From UBA3775 sp964625275 (GTDB taxonomy: Bacteria > Bacillota > Clostridia > Lachnospirales > Lachnospiraceae): a DNA stretch of 43,339 nt. The position numbers and the translations under genes are program-made. The stretch lies in the NCBI GenBank assembly GCA_964625275.1, contig CAZVBH010000008.1, positions 1 through 43,339 on the forward strand, written 5' to 3'. Shown here piece by piece: positions 32,001 through 40,516 of the stretch. Numbering within the stretch: position 1 is the stretch's first letter; the number at the start of each line of letters is the position of its first letter. The notes under the pieces were generated by a model that searched no databases, was not told the DNA's origin, and worked only from the letters and a program-made list of their open reading frames with translations.

Positions 32001-32164
32001 GTGAACTCAGAACCTTCAGCATAGGTTGTACCAACGAGATAATCCTTATACTCATCATAGAAGGTATATCTAATCAGATAATATGCCAAGTATGAAAGGC
32101 CAATTACTAATGCCACGACAAGGCAGGAAAGTACAACTTTTTTAGTAACATTACTCTTCTTCAT
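29084..32164 (-). CDS. membrane-anchored DUF5696-type protein
   Basis: The 1026-aa protein starts with an N-terminal transmembrane anchor (VVLSCLVVALVIGLSYLAYYLI, residues about 10-31) and then lies outside the cell. The middle has beta-rich sections (GNYTTYVYEVDETATDG region). The later part (from about residue 625) looks like a TIM-barrel domain: IDLIGAVKGDAQLLGITYES, KNLVVNYQGWMNDGYYHETV and GKVYGDMAILKVSY. It resembles the DUF5696 proteins of Lachnospiraceae and Paenibacillus, found beside sugar ABC transporters, whose function is unknown. A glycosidase-like fold is a guess; no catalytic pair can be named. An AGGAGG site and 9-bp spacing from the Yip1-like gene place it firmly in the operon. 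Confidence 0.8.
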   Translation of the reverse strand: MKKSNVTKKVVLSCLVVALVIGLSYLAYYLIRYTFYDEYKDYLVGTTYAEGSEFTAKSDTNRPEDLAEGFVLAEENDYLKLYYNEDTTEVAVYDKTKNTITYSNPQNITEADYANKTYFSNMQSQLIVYYYKAAGETSRETMTSYDYCTNIELTSEEQELQYSVEKIENGIRVIYQIGDLSSETGSVPTYISKATFDDIIKQLQDYDEANGTRYTKEIKNVYTESKNVDDFYELNSGVKKRKMATMQEILEEVCNWTTDDYIREMDASGTEYSTPLYFTIPLEYTLVDGKLQVNICTDHIEEGGGAALIYIDVLPYFGAEYYQTETGNYTTYVYEVDETATDGVAVKTVDENVTTVYDSEAGNATVTFNAAGFGPEDSYYNNLTVYEIESDEYGLVSTDADGNYTSSSAPVASLNGSNNYSFTADLDVDYFLRVDSYGSEGNSTQTYKFVVGPETENAEGYYLVPNGSGSLINLNSVNCDGVSDYTESVYGKDDVMFDTEISVQETESVKLPVYGLHTTNRDMFVIISRGESLAELHVQTANDKTCKQSSSLTNYNTAYARYYLRAENEIQMSSADSFIVWNDDIFDTQITQLYCFLSDDYSGYSGMANYYREYLEQKGDLEKSESTEEADTELYIDLIGAVKGDAQLLGITYESVIPMTTFSQAEEIVNCFYDKDIKNLVVNYQGWMNDGYYHETVDNIDVISKLGGESGLESFTNLVESNGGKVYGDMAILKVSYAADEYPYTLESARIYGAGYVAAYGKSGPTTYSNSASVGYKANLYDVLSSKYVPRYVKASVDEMNKLTLSGTSYRDLGTVVYSDMRKTNVISRESSKEIIEAMLKYADENASNNGTSIMLNAPLAYALAYADEIINAPIGDNNYTYVDTEVPFYEMVIHGFINYSGSAINLSADTTSIENILECVEYGASPHFTLTYEAATDMKYTALNDKYATNYVNWIDEASTIYTEVNSALSKVASAEIVSHEIVEGSNNLVKKITYSNGVVIYVNYSTSAFTVDGIQVPAKDFVIQ

Positions 32165-32173
32165 TTCTTCCTC

Positions 32174-32803
32174 CTACCTGAAATATAATTCAGTGTAAAT
32201 ACTCTTAAAGAAAGTAATTACCTGACCAATCAAACTGTAAATCATCATAACAACAAAGATAATAACAAGCATGGCAAAGAAGGTAAGGATGATAGTTAAT
32301 AATGTCTTACCTAATGTATAATTGTGAACTATCATGATGCCAATGAGCATAAGTATTAAGGAATATGCCATTGCAACTGCCATAATAATGGAATAAAAGG
32401 CTTCCTCATCTGCTGCTACAAAGTGAGAAATAATTGTTGCCGGAATATAAACAATAACACATGGCATAAGTGAATAGCCAATTACTGTCATAATATCCTT
32501 TAATCTTCCCTCACCATTCATGAGACATGTAACAGACCAGTTTGAAATTGAGAGAAGTACAAATAATAAAAGTACACCAATAATTTCATTTACTGTATCT
32601 ACATCTCTTGGATTTACATCACTTACTACAAAGCTTGCAGCAAGTCTGTTAATTGTATAAGAGATTGCAAAGAGAAGTACAATTGCGAATGAAATTGCTA
32701 CGCTTCCTCTGCCTCTGTGTCTTACTTCATAATATCCATCAGAAGGATGAGTAAGGCAATAAAATACATATTTCCATTTTTCTTTTGAAACTAAGTCTTT
32801 CAT
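32174..32803 (-). CDS. Yip1-family integral membrane protein
   Basis: The 209-aa protein begins with a soluble region including FYCLTHPSDGYYEVRHRGRG, typical of bacterial YIP1-domain proteins, then five or so helices: VAISFAIVLLFAISYTI, IGVLLLFVLLSISNWSV, VIGYSLMPCVIVYIPATII, IIMAVAMAYSLILMLIGIMI and LLTIILTFFAMLVIIFVVMM. The core phrase SVTCLMNGEGRLKDIMTVIGYSL is the conserved Yip1 motif. Its role in bacteria is unknown. Here it lies between the anchored propeller protein (15 bp) and the DUF5696 protein (9 bp), suggesting it is an integral part of this transport machine and not a passenger. Confidence 0.85.
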   Translation of the reverse strand: MKDLVSKEKWKYVFYCLTHPSDGYYEVRHRGRGSVAISFAIVLLFAISYTINRLAASFVVSDVNPRDVDTVNEIIGVLLLFVLLSISNWSVTCLMNGEGRLKDIMTVIGYSLMPCVIVYIPATIISHFVAADEEAFYSIIMAVAMAYSLILMLIGIMIVHNYTLGKTLLTIILTFFAMLVIIFVVMMIYSLIGQVITFFKSIYTELYFR

Positions 32804-32818
32804 TTTTCATCCTCCTTC

Positions 32819-34336
32819 CTAAAAATCATCTTTCTTACGCTTCTTACTCTTTTTATAAAGTGAGCGTGCCATCAGCAGAACAATTATTACAATGATTCCA
32901 CCGAAAATCCAGTTGAAGTTTGCCTTTATGATATCATTTCTGTATCTCTTGTAGGCGATTGAATAATAAGAACGGCTCATACCAAGATCAAGATAATCCA
33001 TAGCCTTTTTATATTGTCCGTCATTGAGATAAGCTTTACCGATACCAATGTAAGCCTGCTCAAAATTCTCATTGAGCTTAAGTACTTCATTCCACTTTTC
33101 AACAGCTTCTGTCTCATCTCCATCATATCTGCAGGCAACTGCTTCATTGATAAGAGTACCATACTGAGTTGGTGAAAAGATCGTAATCTCTGATCTGTTT
33201 ACATCACTTACAAGTCTCTGATTACCATTTGTTTCAATTCCACTTGGTGAAGAGAAGCAGCCTTCAAGAGAAACACTGTATCCGCCGTATATATAAAGAA
33301 GGTTTCCTTCTGAATCATAGGTAAAAATACGTCCTCTAAGTTTATCTATCATTGAATAGATACCTTCGCCACAGTAAACAACGTCTGTAATACGGCTTGT
33401 ACCACAATAGAGATTGAGTGATGATGAACCACTTATGATATCACCACCGACATTTTCATTTGAACCCTTACGGATAACGTCGCCACCCTTTGAGTTAAGT
33501 CTCATGACAGCCTGTGAACCGGTTGTATCGAGATAAGTTGCATAAAGGAAGCCGTCATCATCAAGGTCAATTCCTGTATACTCTGTTGCTACGTAGAGTG
33601 ATGATTTTGAACGCTGAGCTTTAGTAGAAACTGTCTTCCAGAATTTCTGCCAAAGGCTGATGGATACGCTGATGGTACCGAAATAACCATTGAAGGTTCC
33701 ATCCTGTTCAAGCTGAAGTACACCCTGCTTTTCATTCTGATTGATAACATAAATTCTGTCTGCGGCATCTACACAAACCTTTAATGGCTTGAATGCATAA
33801 CCTTCTTCAAGAATGTCTGACTCAATCATTGAGCTTTCAAGATGACCATAATATTCATATTCTGAATCGCTAATCATCTTAAAAATAAGAAGTCTTTCAT
33901 TATTTGTATCACAAACATAGAGATAACCGGTCTCTGTCATGAATATACCCTGAGCTGTAGCAAATGAATCCATCATACCTGTGTCACTGTTATAGAATTC
34001 GTCCATTACAGTAACAAGTGAATAATCATTTGCATTTACTACGATAACTCTTGAGGTATTGTTAGTTGTGTCATTATCAAGTATATAGATAAGACCAAAG
34101 TCAGGCTGAACATAAAGATCAGTTACTGAGTTTATCTCATCTTCGAGTCCGAGTGAAGCTGCGCTTATTGAACCATCAGGAACATAAGCTGCTGGTGTAT
34201 ATACGATATCTTCCCAGTAATCAAAATTATAAGTTACATAAGGAAGTGTATCGGCTGATGCAAAGGATCCAACTACCATTACAAGGATAAGCATGGCAAT
34301 TATGAATCTTTTAGCAAAACTGATTTTTGATTTCAT
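32819..34336 (-). CDS. anchored NHL-type beta-propeller with TPR-like repeats
   Basis: This 505-aa protein has a signal peptide (RFIIAMLILVMVVGSFASA, about residues 10-28). A run of beta-propeller blades follows (residues about 60-385), recognisable by LYVQPDFGLIYILDND, GYLYVCDTNNERLLIF, DAADRIYVINQNE and GEGIYSMIDKLRGRIFTYDS. Two TPR-like helical repeats (EKWNEVLKLNENFEQAYIGI, KAYLNDGQYKKAMDYLDLGM) span about 400-450. A C-terminal helix (WIFGGIIVIIVLLMA, near 478-492) and a very basic tail KKSKKRKKDDF anchor it with the propeller outside. No enzyme active site is evident; a scaffold or polysaccharide-binding role is inferred. It begins behind AAGGAGG, 11 bp after a permease gene. Confidence 0.83.
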   Translation of the reverse strand: MKSKISFAKRFIIAMLILVMVVGSFASADTLPYVTYNFDYWEDIVYTPAAYVPDGSISAASLGLEDEINSVTDLYVQPDFGLIYILDNDTTNNTSRVIVVNANDYSLVTVMDEFYNSDTGMMDSFATAQGIFMTETGYLYVCDTNNERLLIFKMISDSEYEYYGHLESSMIESDILEEGYAFKPLKVCVDAADRIYVINQNEKQGVLQLEQDGTFNGYFGTISVSISLWQKFWKTVSTKAQRSKSSLYVATEYTGIDLDDDGFLYATYLDTTGSQAVMRLNSKGGDVIRKGSNENVGGDIISGSSSLNLYCGTSRITDVVYCGEGIYSMIDKLRGRIFTYDSEGNLLYIYGGYSVSLEGCFSSPSGIETNGNQRLVSDVNRSEITIFSPTQYGTLINEAVACRYDGDETEAVEKWNEVLKLNENFEQAYIGIGKAYLNDGQYKKAMDYLDLGMSRSYYSIAYKRYRNDIIKANFNWIFGGIIVIIVLLMARSLYKKSKKRKKDDF

Positions 34337-34347
34337 ATCTACCCTCC

Positions 34348-35235
34348 TTAATCCTTCATACCTGAAGATGTCATGGTTTCAATAATCTGAGACTGACATA
34401 TCAGGAAGAATACAATTGGAATTAATGCAATAATAAAGGATACTGCACATGCTGTACCTGCTCTCGCTGCACCACCACCGGCAATCTGCTGAAGTGCGAA
34501 CTGCATTGGCTTAAGTTTTTCACTACGAAGGAAGGTACTACCTGTGTTACCCCACATCTGCTGGAACTGTAATACTGCAAGTGTCAGCCATGCAGGCTTA
34601 ACGTTTGGCATGAATATCTTCCAGAAAATTGTAAATTCAGATGCACCATCGAGTTTTGCTGATTCCATAAGTGAATCAGGAATCTGCTCCATGAACTGCT
34701 TCATGAGGTAAAGTCCCATACCATACTGCCATGGTGGAAGAATTACCGCAAGATAAGTATTGTTGATTCCTAAATATGAAATAACCATATAGAGAGGAAT
34801 CTGAGTTACGTTATAAGAGAACATCATGGAAAGGACAATCATGCTGAACATAACATTCTTTCCCGGGAACTTGTGCTTAGCTAAAGGATAAGCTGCAAGT
34901 GATGCAATTACAACGTGTCCTACAGTACCACAGCCTGTAATCAGGATAGTATTTAAAATATATCTTGAAAATGGTACCCATGAATCGCTCATTACTACGA
35001 AGAGATCCTTGAAGTTATCGAGGGTAGGGTTTCTAACCAGGATAGACTGTGGATACTGATAAATTTCATCCAGTGGCTTCAAGGCATTATTTGCGAGCAT
35101 TACAAGTGGTAAAGCCATGAATACACCACAAATTGCCATGAAGAAGAACAACAGACCATTGCCGGCTGCGGAACGGTTAAGCTGCTTTTCTCTATGGAAT
35201 AATCTGCGCTTTGCAACAGTTTTTGTCTTAGCCAT
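34348..35235 (-). CDS. CUT1 sugar ABC permease, MalG type (pair 1)
   Basis: ATG 35235 (295 aa, MAKTKTVAKRR) starts one base after the stop of the partner permease, so the two are translationally coupled; a GTG at 35247 is a less likely start. Six helices follow, with the EAA-type loop MESAKLDGASEFTIFWKIFM near residue 200. The C-terminus (QSQIIETMTSSGMKD) is the usual short MalG end. It pairs with the MalF-type protein at 35237-36166 and belongs to the giant solute-binding fusion upstream. No ATPase gene is nearby. Confidence 0.93.
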   Translation of the reverse strand: MAKTKTVAKRRLFHREKQLNRSAAGNGLLFFFMAICGVFMALPLVMLANNALKPLDEIYQYPQSILVRNPTLDNFKDLFVVMSDSWVPFSRYILNTILITGCGTVGHVVIASLAAYPLAKHKFPGKNVMFSMIVLSMMFSYNVTQIPLYMVISYLGINNTYLAVILPPWQYGMGLYLMKQFMEQIPDSLMESAKLDGASEFTIFWKIFMPNVKPAWLTLAVLQFQQMWGNTGSTFLRSEKLKPMQFALQQIAGGGAARAGTACAVSFIIALIPIVFFLICQSQIIETMTSSGMKD

Positions 35236-35236
35236 T

Positions 35237-36166
35237 CTACTCACCAACCCTTCTAAGGATAGCCTGTACTATCTTGTTAGTTCCAACCATCAGTAAGAAA
35301 AGGATGGTTGCAATAGCTGAGGCATAACCCATTTCAAATCTTGTTGTACCATAGTCAATAAGGTGAGTAACAATTGTTGTACCTGCATAGTTAACTGAAG
35401 GGTTACCTGCAAGCTGAATAGAAATATCACCTACTGCAAAGGACTGTGTAATCTGCATAACGGCACCGAATAAGAGCTGTGGCTTCATTGCAGGAAGAGT
35501 TACATACCACAATTCCTGCCAACGGTTCTTGATACCATCCATTGCTGCTGCTTCGTACATTGACTTATCAATTGTCTGAAGACCTGCGATGAATGAAAGG
35601 AAACCGGTACCAAGTGATAACCAGAGCTGAATAACAATAAGACAAGGCATTACAAGCTTCTCAGTCTGGAACCACAAAATTGCTTCGTTTGAAAATCCCC
35701 ATTTGATGAGGAAGGAATTGAGGTAACCATAACGGTCAGAGCTCAAAATGAAAGTCCATACTGTATATGCATTACCGCAGATAGATGGAGCGTAGAAAAT
35801 CAGAGTAAGGAAGGCTCTGAATTTTCCATGGAACTCGTTAATAATCCATGCGAATAAGAGACACATTATGTATGAAAGAGGTCCTGTTATTACTGCGAAT
35901 AACAGTGTATTCTTCAGGGCGATAAGGAAAATCTCATCATCCAGGAAGAGTCTTGCATAGTTGTTAAAGCCTACCCAGGTTGGCCAGTTTAACATATCGA
36001 AATATGTAAAACTGAGCACAACTGATGCAAGTACAGGTAAAATTGTAAAGAAGAAGAAAAGTATGAAGTATGGTGCAAGCATAAAATATGATGCCCTGCT
36101 TCTATAAATCTTCTGCTTTAATGTCAGCCTGTGAACTATTGGCTGTGTGTTAGCTTCTGATCCCAT
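35237..36166 (-). CDS. CUT1 sugar ABC permease, MalF type (pair 1)
   Basis: The 309-aa protein has a basic cytoplasmic N-tail (LTLKQKIYRSRASYF), six helices beginning at YFMLAPYFILFFFFTILPVL, and the EAA loop YEAAAMDGIKNRWQELWYVT near residue 210. It follows the large solute-binding fusion gene by 14 bp and has an AAAGGAGA site. This pair differs clearly in sequence from pair 2 (27152-29069), so the operon encodes two distinct transmembrane assemblies. Confidence 0.93.
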   Translation of the reverse strand: MGSEANTQPIVHRLTLKQKIYRSRASYFMLAPYFILFFFFTILPVLASVVLSFTYFDMLNWPTWVGFNNYARLFLDDEIFLIALKNTLLFAVITGPLSYIMCLLFAWIINEFHGKFRAFLTLIFYAPSICGNAYTVWTFILSSDRYGYLNSFLIKWGFSNEAILWFQTEKLVMPCLIVIQLWLSLGTGFLSFIAGLQTIDKSMYEAAAMDGIKNRWQELWYVTLPAMKPQLLFGAVMQITQSFAVGDISIQLAGNPSVNYAGTTIVTHLIDYGTTRFEMGYASAIATILFLLMVGTNKIVQAILRRVGE

Positions 36167-36180
36167 TTATCTTCTCCTTT

Positions 36181-39100
36181 CTAATCTAATCCTAATTCTG
36201 AACGCTTATATGCAATTTCGTCATTGATATAAGTAATACGGTCTGTCAGCTCTTCACGAGGAGTTGAGGAATCCGTATCAGCTGTTACTGCATAGAATGC
36301 GTTATTGAGGTAACGATATGTGTAGTAGCTACCTGCAACCTGTCTGATACCACGAACAGTATATCTCTGATTCTGAATGGTATTTGTAAAGTTAACAGGA
36401 TAACCAATTTCTTCAAAGGCTTCAAGGTTAGCTGTTGGAACCTTAGCTGATGCACCGTTGATAGATTCCATTTCGTGAGAATACATTACCTGAGTATCGG
36501 CTGATGTCCACCACTTAAGGAAGGTCCATGCTGAATCCTTATCTTCACAGGCTGACATGATTATACATGCATTACCTACACTGGCAATTGTATGGTCAAC
36601 ATAAGTCTGTCCTGCCTTTGCAATAAGGTCACCATTTGCATCATAAATATTCTGCTCTGCAACCTTTTCTGTACCAGGAACCTGAGTTACATCCCAGAGT
36701 CCGTTGATATCAGGTGCAGATACCTGTAAGGTATTGTAGTAACCAAAGTTGTAAATAATGATTGGAGCTTCACCGGTACGGAAACGATCTTCTACACTGG
36801 TAGTCTGATCTACACCGTAATCTGTATACCACTCACAATACTGATTGAATGAATTGATTGCCTCTTCTGAATCAAGAGTACAAAGTGATCCATCTTCATT
36901 ATAGTATTCGCCGCCATTCTGAAGAAGGAATGTAAGGAATACTTCCTCACCAGGAATCATACCTAAATCCATGTTATTCTGTGACATTACTGTAAGAGCC
37001 TTAATCATGTCATCCCATGTCTCAGGTGGATCAATTCCAAGTTCCTGAAGAATATCTTTTCTATAGAACATTACTAAGAATGTCTGGTTACAAGGAAGAG
37101 CAAAGGTTGAAACTGAGCCATCCTTATTTTTATACTGATAAGCTTCATAGGCACTGTCATCAAATCTTGCGAGTACTTCGTCAAGATCATCAAATTGTGA
37201 CAAATCAGTTACAGCTCCACGGAGACCATAGTTAACAGGGAGGTCATAGTTAACTTCGATTGCCACATCAGGACCCTGTCCTGCAAGTGTTGCCTGAAGG
37301 AGTGTATTGATATCAACGAGCATTACCGTAACATTAATTCCGTACTCGCTTGTGAAATCTTCTGAAATCATTGACTTGATAACGCTTGACTGATCTCGAC
37401 CGGTACCAACCCAAAGAACGAGTTCTGGAATATCTTCATCAGGATCTGAGGTATCACCTACGATGTCATAGTCAATAATGAAGGAATAGAAAAGTCTCTT
37501 CATTTCATGGATGAACTTCTTCCAGAAATTATTTGATACATGATCAACTTCCTGATCTACTGAATAGATATAAATTGAATCAAGTGCAAGAGGCTGTCCG
37601 ATTACATCAGCAATCCAGGTACCACAGGCACGAACGTTAGATCTGAAGTCCGAAACTACTTTTACGAAGTATTCATTATCTTCAATAATTTCACCGACCT
37701 GAGTTCTCATTGTTGTAAGAGCTCTTTCCTTATCACTACCCGTTCCAACAAGTGCTTCGAAATCTGTGATGATTGAATCAAGCTGATCATAAGCATCCTG
37801 AAGCTCTGAGGTTAAATTTGGAAGAGAATCTTCAATTTCGTAATCTCGCCATACGTCAGGTGATTTACCTGTTACACAGATAACTTCTCGGTATATTTTA
37901 TTGAGGTCAGCAGTTACATCTGAAACTCGTCCTACGATATCACCGAACTCACCAAGTACAACTGACATTCTCAAGGTATGAGTTCCGGCATCAAGATAAA
38001 TTTCAAATGGATCTTTAACACCATCTTCATTTTCTTCACCGAGGACTTCATAGTACCAGGTGCTGTCATATTCGAAGCCGTACTCTTCGAGTTCTTTGAA
38101 AGGAACTTCGCCATCAATTGTTATCTTACGTGATACATAAATACCTTTGGTGAAATTCTGCTTGCAAAGAAGTTCGATATTGTAGTAGCCACTCTGCTCT
38201 ACATCGAAGTTCCATTCGAGCCAGTCACCGATAAGTCTCCATGAGTTTCCACCAATAGTATTATTAAGAAGAAGCTTAGCACTATATGGTCTGACTGCTG
38301 AGGATGACTGATCCTGCTGTGGATAAAGCATCTGAGATGATTTAAGAGTAGCATTTTCTGCCTGAATTGTTATCATCTGACCACTTGCTCTGTCTTTACC
38401 TGAGTTTGCCGACTCATACTCTTCATAAGTAAGAGTTTCAGGAATATATTCAAAGTTGATTGAATATAAAACAGTTGCTTCTGTTATTGAATAAAGAGTG
38501 ATTATATGCGTACCCTCTTCAAGGTAAAGAGCAAGCTCTCCGGAATAATAACCCTGACTGTCATATAAATAAGAAGTTTGCCAGTCATGTACCTCTACCT
38601 GAGAAACCTTTAACTGGTTACCCTGATTATCTGCATACCACTGAACATTGCCATCTGAGTCGGTAGTAAATTCACCGGTAGCTGAATCAGTAGGTGCAGC
38701 GGTTGATTTGTTATCCCACATACGCTTAAGACTGATACTTGTAAGCTCAGAATAAGGGAGCTTTCCGTCAAGGAATACAGCTCTTTGTATGCTTGAATTC
38801 TTAGACTCTATATTATAATAAGTAAGACTTACATAATAATAGCCTGCTTTTTCAACATCAAACTGAAAATCTACGAAGCCTGCCTCATCAAGGGTAAGTG
38901 CTGTTTCATCCTGTCCCGGTGCAGCTTCATTATCGTCCCCGTAGACTTCTCTAGGAAGACTTGAAGAGCTGGTAGAGATGCCCTCAGGCTCCATACCCTC
39001 ATAGTGATTAGCTGCAAGGAAAGCATCATAAGCATTTACTGAGAAGCTGCCTGCTTCCGTAACTGCGCCATGCTTTGCAAGGTAATCTTCATAGCTTAAT

Positions 39101-39417
39101 GTATCCTCGTCAATGTTGTAATAATCCAGGATGTATTTGTAATCATCACTGGTCATTGTCGCAGGATCTACAACTTCTTCTGGTTCTTCCTCAACTGCAT
39201 CTTCAGCTTCGGAATCAGATGAAAGGTCATCTGCGGACTCAGATTCAGTAAGTCCGTCTTCAGAAGAACCGGCCGCATCAGTTACAGTTTCTTCTGCAGT
39301 CTGGGCATCAGCAGATGAAGTATCATCAGCCGTATCGGCAAAAGCCACAGATGACAAAAGCATTGAAGAAACCAATGCAGATGCAACCACACGTTTTAAT
39401 AAAACTTTAGCGTGCAT
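36181..39417 (-). CDS. giant extracellular solute-binding protein with two N-terminal CBM-like modules
   Basis: The 1078-aa protein starts behind AAAGGAGG with a signal peptide (VVASALVSSMLLSSVAFA) but no lipobox cysteine. An acidic Ser/Glu/Asp linker (residues about 30-90) precedes two beta-sandwich modules of similar design: GFVDFQFDVEKAGYYYVSLT...SIQRAVFLDGKLPYSEL (about 150-330) and DWLEWNFDVEQSGYYNIELL...VSRKITIDGEVPFKELEEYG (about 340-500), both CBM6/35-like. A helical stretch with DAYDQLDSIITDFEALVG-type heptads follows, then a family 1 solute-binding domain (about 665-1065: PELVLWVGTGRDQSS, PETWDDMIKALTVMS). Ordinary solute-binding proteins are about 450 aa. Binding long, branched polymer ends before transfer to the permease is a fair inference. 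Confidence 0.87.
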   Translation of the reverse strand: MHAKVLLKRVVASALVSSMLLSSVAFADTADDTSSADAQTAEETVTDAAGSSEDGLTESESADDLSSDSEAEDAVEEEPEEVVDPATMTSDDYKYILDYYNIDEDTLSYEDYLAKHGAVTEAGSFSVNAYDAFLAANHYEGMEPEGISTSSSSLPREVYGDDNEAAPGQDETALTLDEAGFVDFQFDVEKAGYYYVSLTYYNIESKNSSIQRAVFLDGKLPYSELTSISLKRMWDNKSTAAPTDSATGEFTTDSDGNVQWYADNQGNQLKVSQVEVHDWQTSYLYDSQGYYSGELALYLEEGTHIITLYSITEATVLYSINFEYIPETLTYEEYESANSGKDRASGQMITIQAENATLKSSQMLYPQQDQSSSAVRPYSAKLLLNNTIGGNSWRLIGDWLEWNFDVEQSGYYNIELLCKQNFTKGIYVSRKITIDGEVPFKELEEYGFEYDSTWYYEVLGEENEDGVKDPFEIYLDAGTHTLRMSVVLGEFGDIVGRVSDVTADLNKIYREVICVTGKSPDVWRDYEIEDSLPNLTSELQDAYDQLDSIITDFEALVGTGSDKERALTTMRTQVGEIIEDNEYFVKVVSDFRSNVRACGTWIADVIGQPLALDSIYIYSVDQEVDHVSNNFWKKFIHEMKRLFYSFIIDYDIVGDTSDPDEDIPELVLWVGTGRDQSSVIKSMISEDFTSEYGINVTVMLVDINTLLQATLAGQGPDVAIEVNYDLPVNYGLRGAVTDLSQFDDLDEVLARFDDSAYEAYQYKNKDGSVSTFALPCNQTFLVMFYRKDILQELGIDPPETWDDMIKALTVMSQNNMDLGMIPGEEVFLTFLLQNGGEYYNEDGSLCTLDSEEAINSFNQYCEWYTDYGVDQTTSVEDRFRTGEAPIIIYNFGYYNTLQVSAPDINGLWDVTQVPGTEKVAEQNIYDANGDLIAKAGQTYVDHTIASVGNACIIMSACEDKDSAWTFLKWWTSADTQVMYSHEMESINGASAKVPTANLEAFEEIGYPVNFTNTIQNQRYTVRGIRQVAGSYYTYRYLNNAFYAVTADTDSSTPREELTDRITYINDEIAYKRSELGLD

Positions 39418-39437
39418 ATAAACCTCCTTTAGTTACT

Positions 39438-40073
39438 TTATTCATCATACCAAACTTCTTCACCCTCTCCAGGCTTTGGTATGTATTTCTTAAATATATT
39501 TTCCATCATAATGGATATGATGATGCAGGCAACTCCCGGTACAAATATAATTGAAATATTTAGACACCATACAAGAAGTGCTGATAAAGCCAATACTAAA
39601 AGATTAAGTACAGTAAAAGGAAGATGCTTTAATGCCATAAAAGCTGAAAGCTTAATCAAATCCTTAATTCCATAATTAAATCTCGAAAGAACCGGAAAAA
39701 CATAGCAGGTTATGGCTAAAATCACTATCAACAATATAATGCAAGCATTCATGCTTACAAGTGATGATTTAGTTGATTTGCGAAACCATACTAAAATATC
39801 CAGGGCCAGGATTGCAATTGCTGCGCCAAAAATGACAGTAAGCACAATACCTTTTTTAAGAACTCTTTTGAAGCACTTAAAAAATTCCTTTGCCGGTCCG
39901 CTTCTTTCATGCATTATCGTTTTTGTGATGCCGTAGTATAGAGCTGCCGATGACGGTCCAATTGTTACAACAGGAAGACAACAGATTATCCAAAAAATTC
40001 CAAGTAAAATTACCCGACCACATTTATCAAGAAATGAAATTAATGGTCCTTCAAGATTAAAGAATTCACCCAT
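39438..40073 (-). CDS. YesL/DUF624 membrane protein
   Basis: The 211-aa protein with about five helices begins MGEFFNLEGPLISFLDKCGR, then IFWIICCLPVVTIGPSSAAL, the DUF624 hallmark seen in YesL of Bacillus rhamnogalacturonan loci and in many Clostridia next to sugar ABC transporters. Its function is unproven; a role in transporter assembly or signalling is suspected. It is the first gene of the long transport operon, 20 bp ahead of the giant solute-binding protein. The start has an AAAGGATAGG site. Confidence 0.9.
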   Translation of the reverse strand: MGEFFNLEGPLISFLDKCGRVILLGIFWIICCLPVVTIGPSSAALYYGITKTIMHERSGPAKEFFKCFKRVLKKGIVLTVIFGAAIAILALDILVWFRKSTKSSLVSMNACIILLIVILAITCYVFPVLSRFNYGIKDLIKLSAFMALKHLPFTVLNLLVLALSALLVWCLNISIIFVPGVACIIISIMMENIFKKYIPKPGEGEEVWYDE

Positions 40074-40161
40074 GCCTATCCTTTCGTAATCAGGTCCGAC
40101 GCGTTGACTATATTTAACAATTTTCTACAGTCAAATTAACAGCAAATATACAATTTTTTCA

Positions 40162-40190
40162 ATTATACTATTTTTGCCCACACGTAGACA
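40162..40190 (-). promoter_or_regulatory. possible promoter of the transport operon
   Basis: A minus-strand TATAAT (40162-40167) with a poor TGTCTA at the 17-bp position (40185-40190). It lies about 90 nt before the YesL start and is the best -10 in this gap. Confidence 0.4.
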
Positions 40191-40497
40191 CAATAAATAT
40201 ATTCTAAAGTATGATACCATATCTATTGTGAATATGCAACAATTCTCGGAGATTTTTTTGCGCATTTTTACTATATTTTGATACTACATCAATGTTTTAT
40301 ATTAGTAAAATCATTCAAACCTACCAATAAAAATTTATGCACATTTCATAAATATACGATTTTTTAATTTAATTTTACAATTTTGATATATCAGAGAGAT
40401 TATTTTTGTTCATTGTGTAAAACTGATTATTATTCTTAGCTTTTTGACAGCCGATTAGTCAATATTTTTCGATAGTTTTCTACATTTACAATTTGAA

Positions 40498-40516
40498 TTT
40501 GTTCGTATTCCCGTCC
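40498..40516. repeat. isolated arm of the palindromic repeat
   Basis: TTTGTTCGTATTCCCGTCC matches the reverse complement of the left arm plus flank of copy 1 (around 1743-1758). It is oriented so that it could pair with the left arm of copy 2. Confidence 0.65.
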
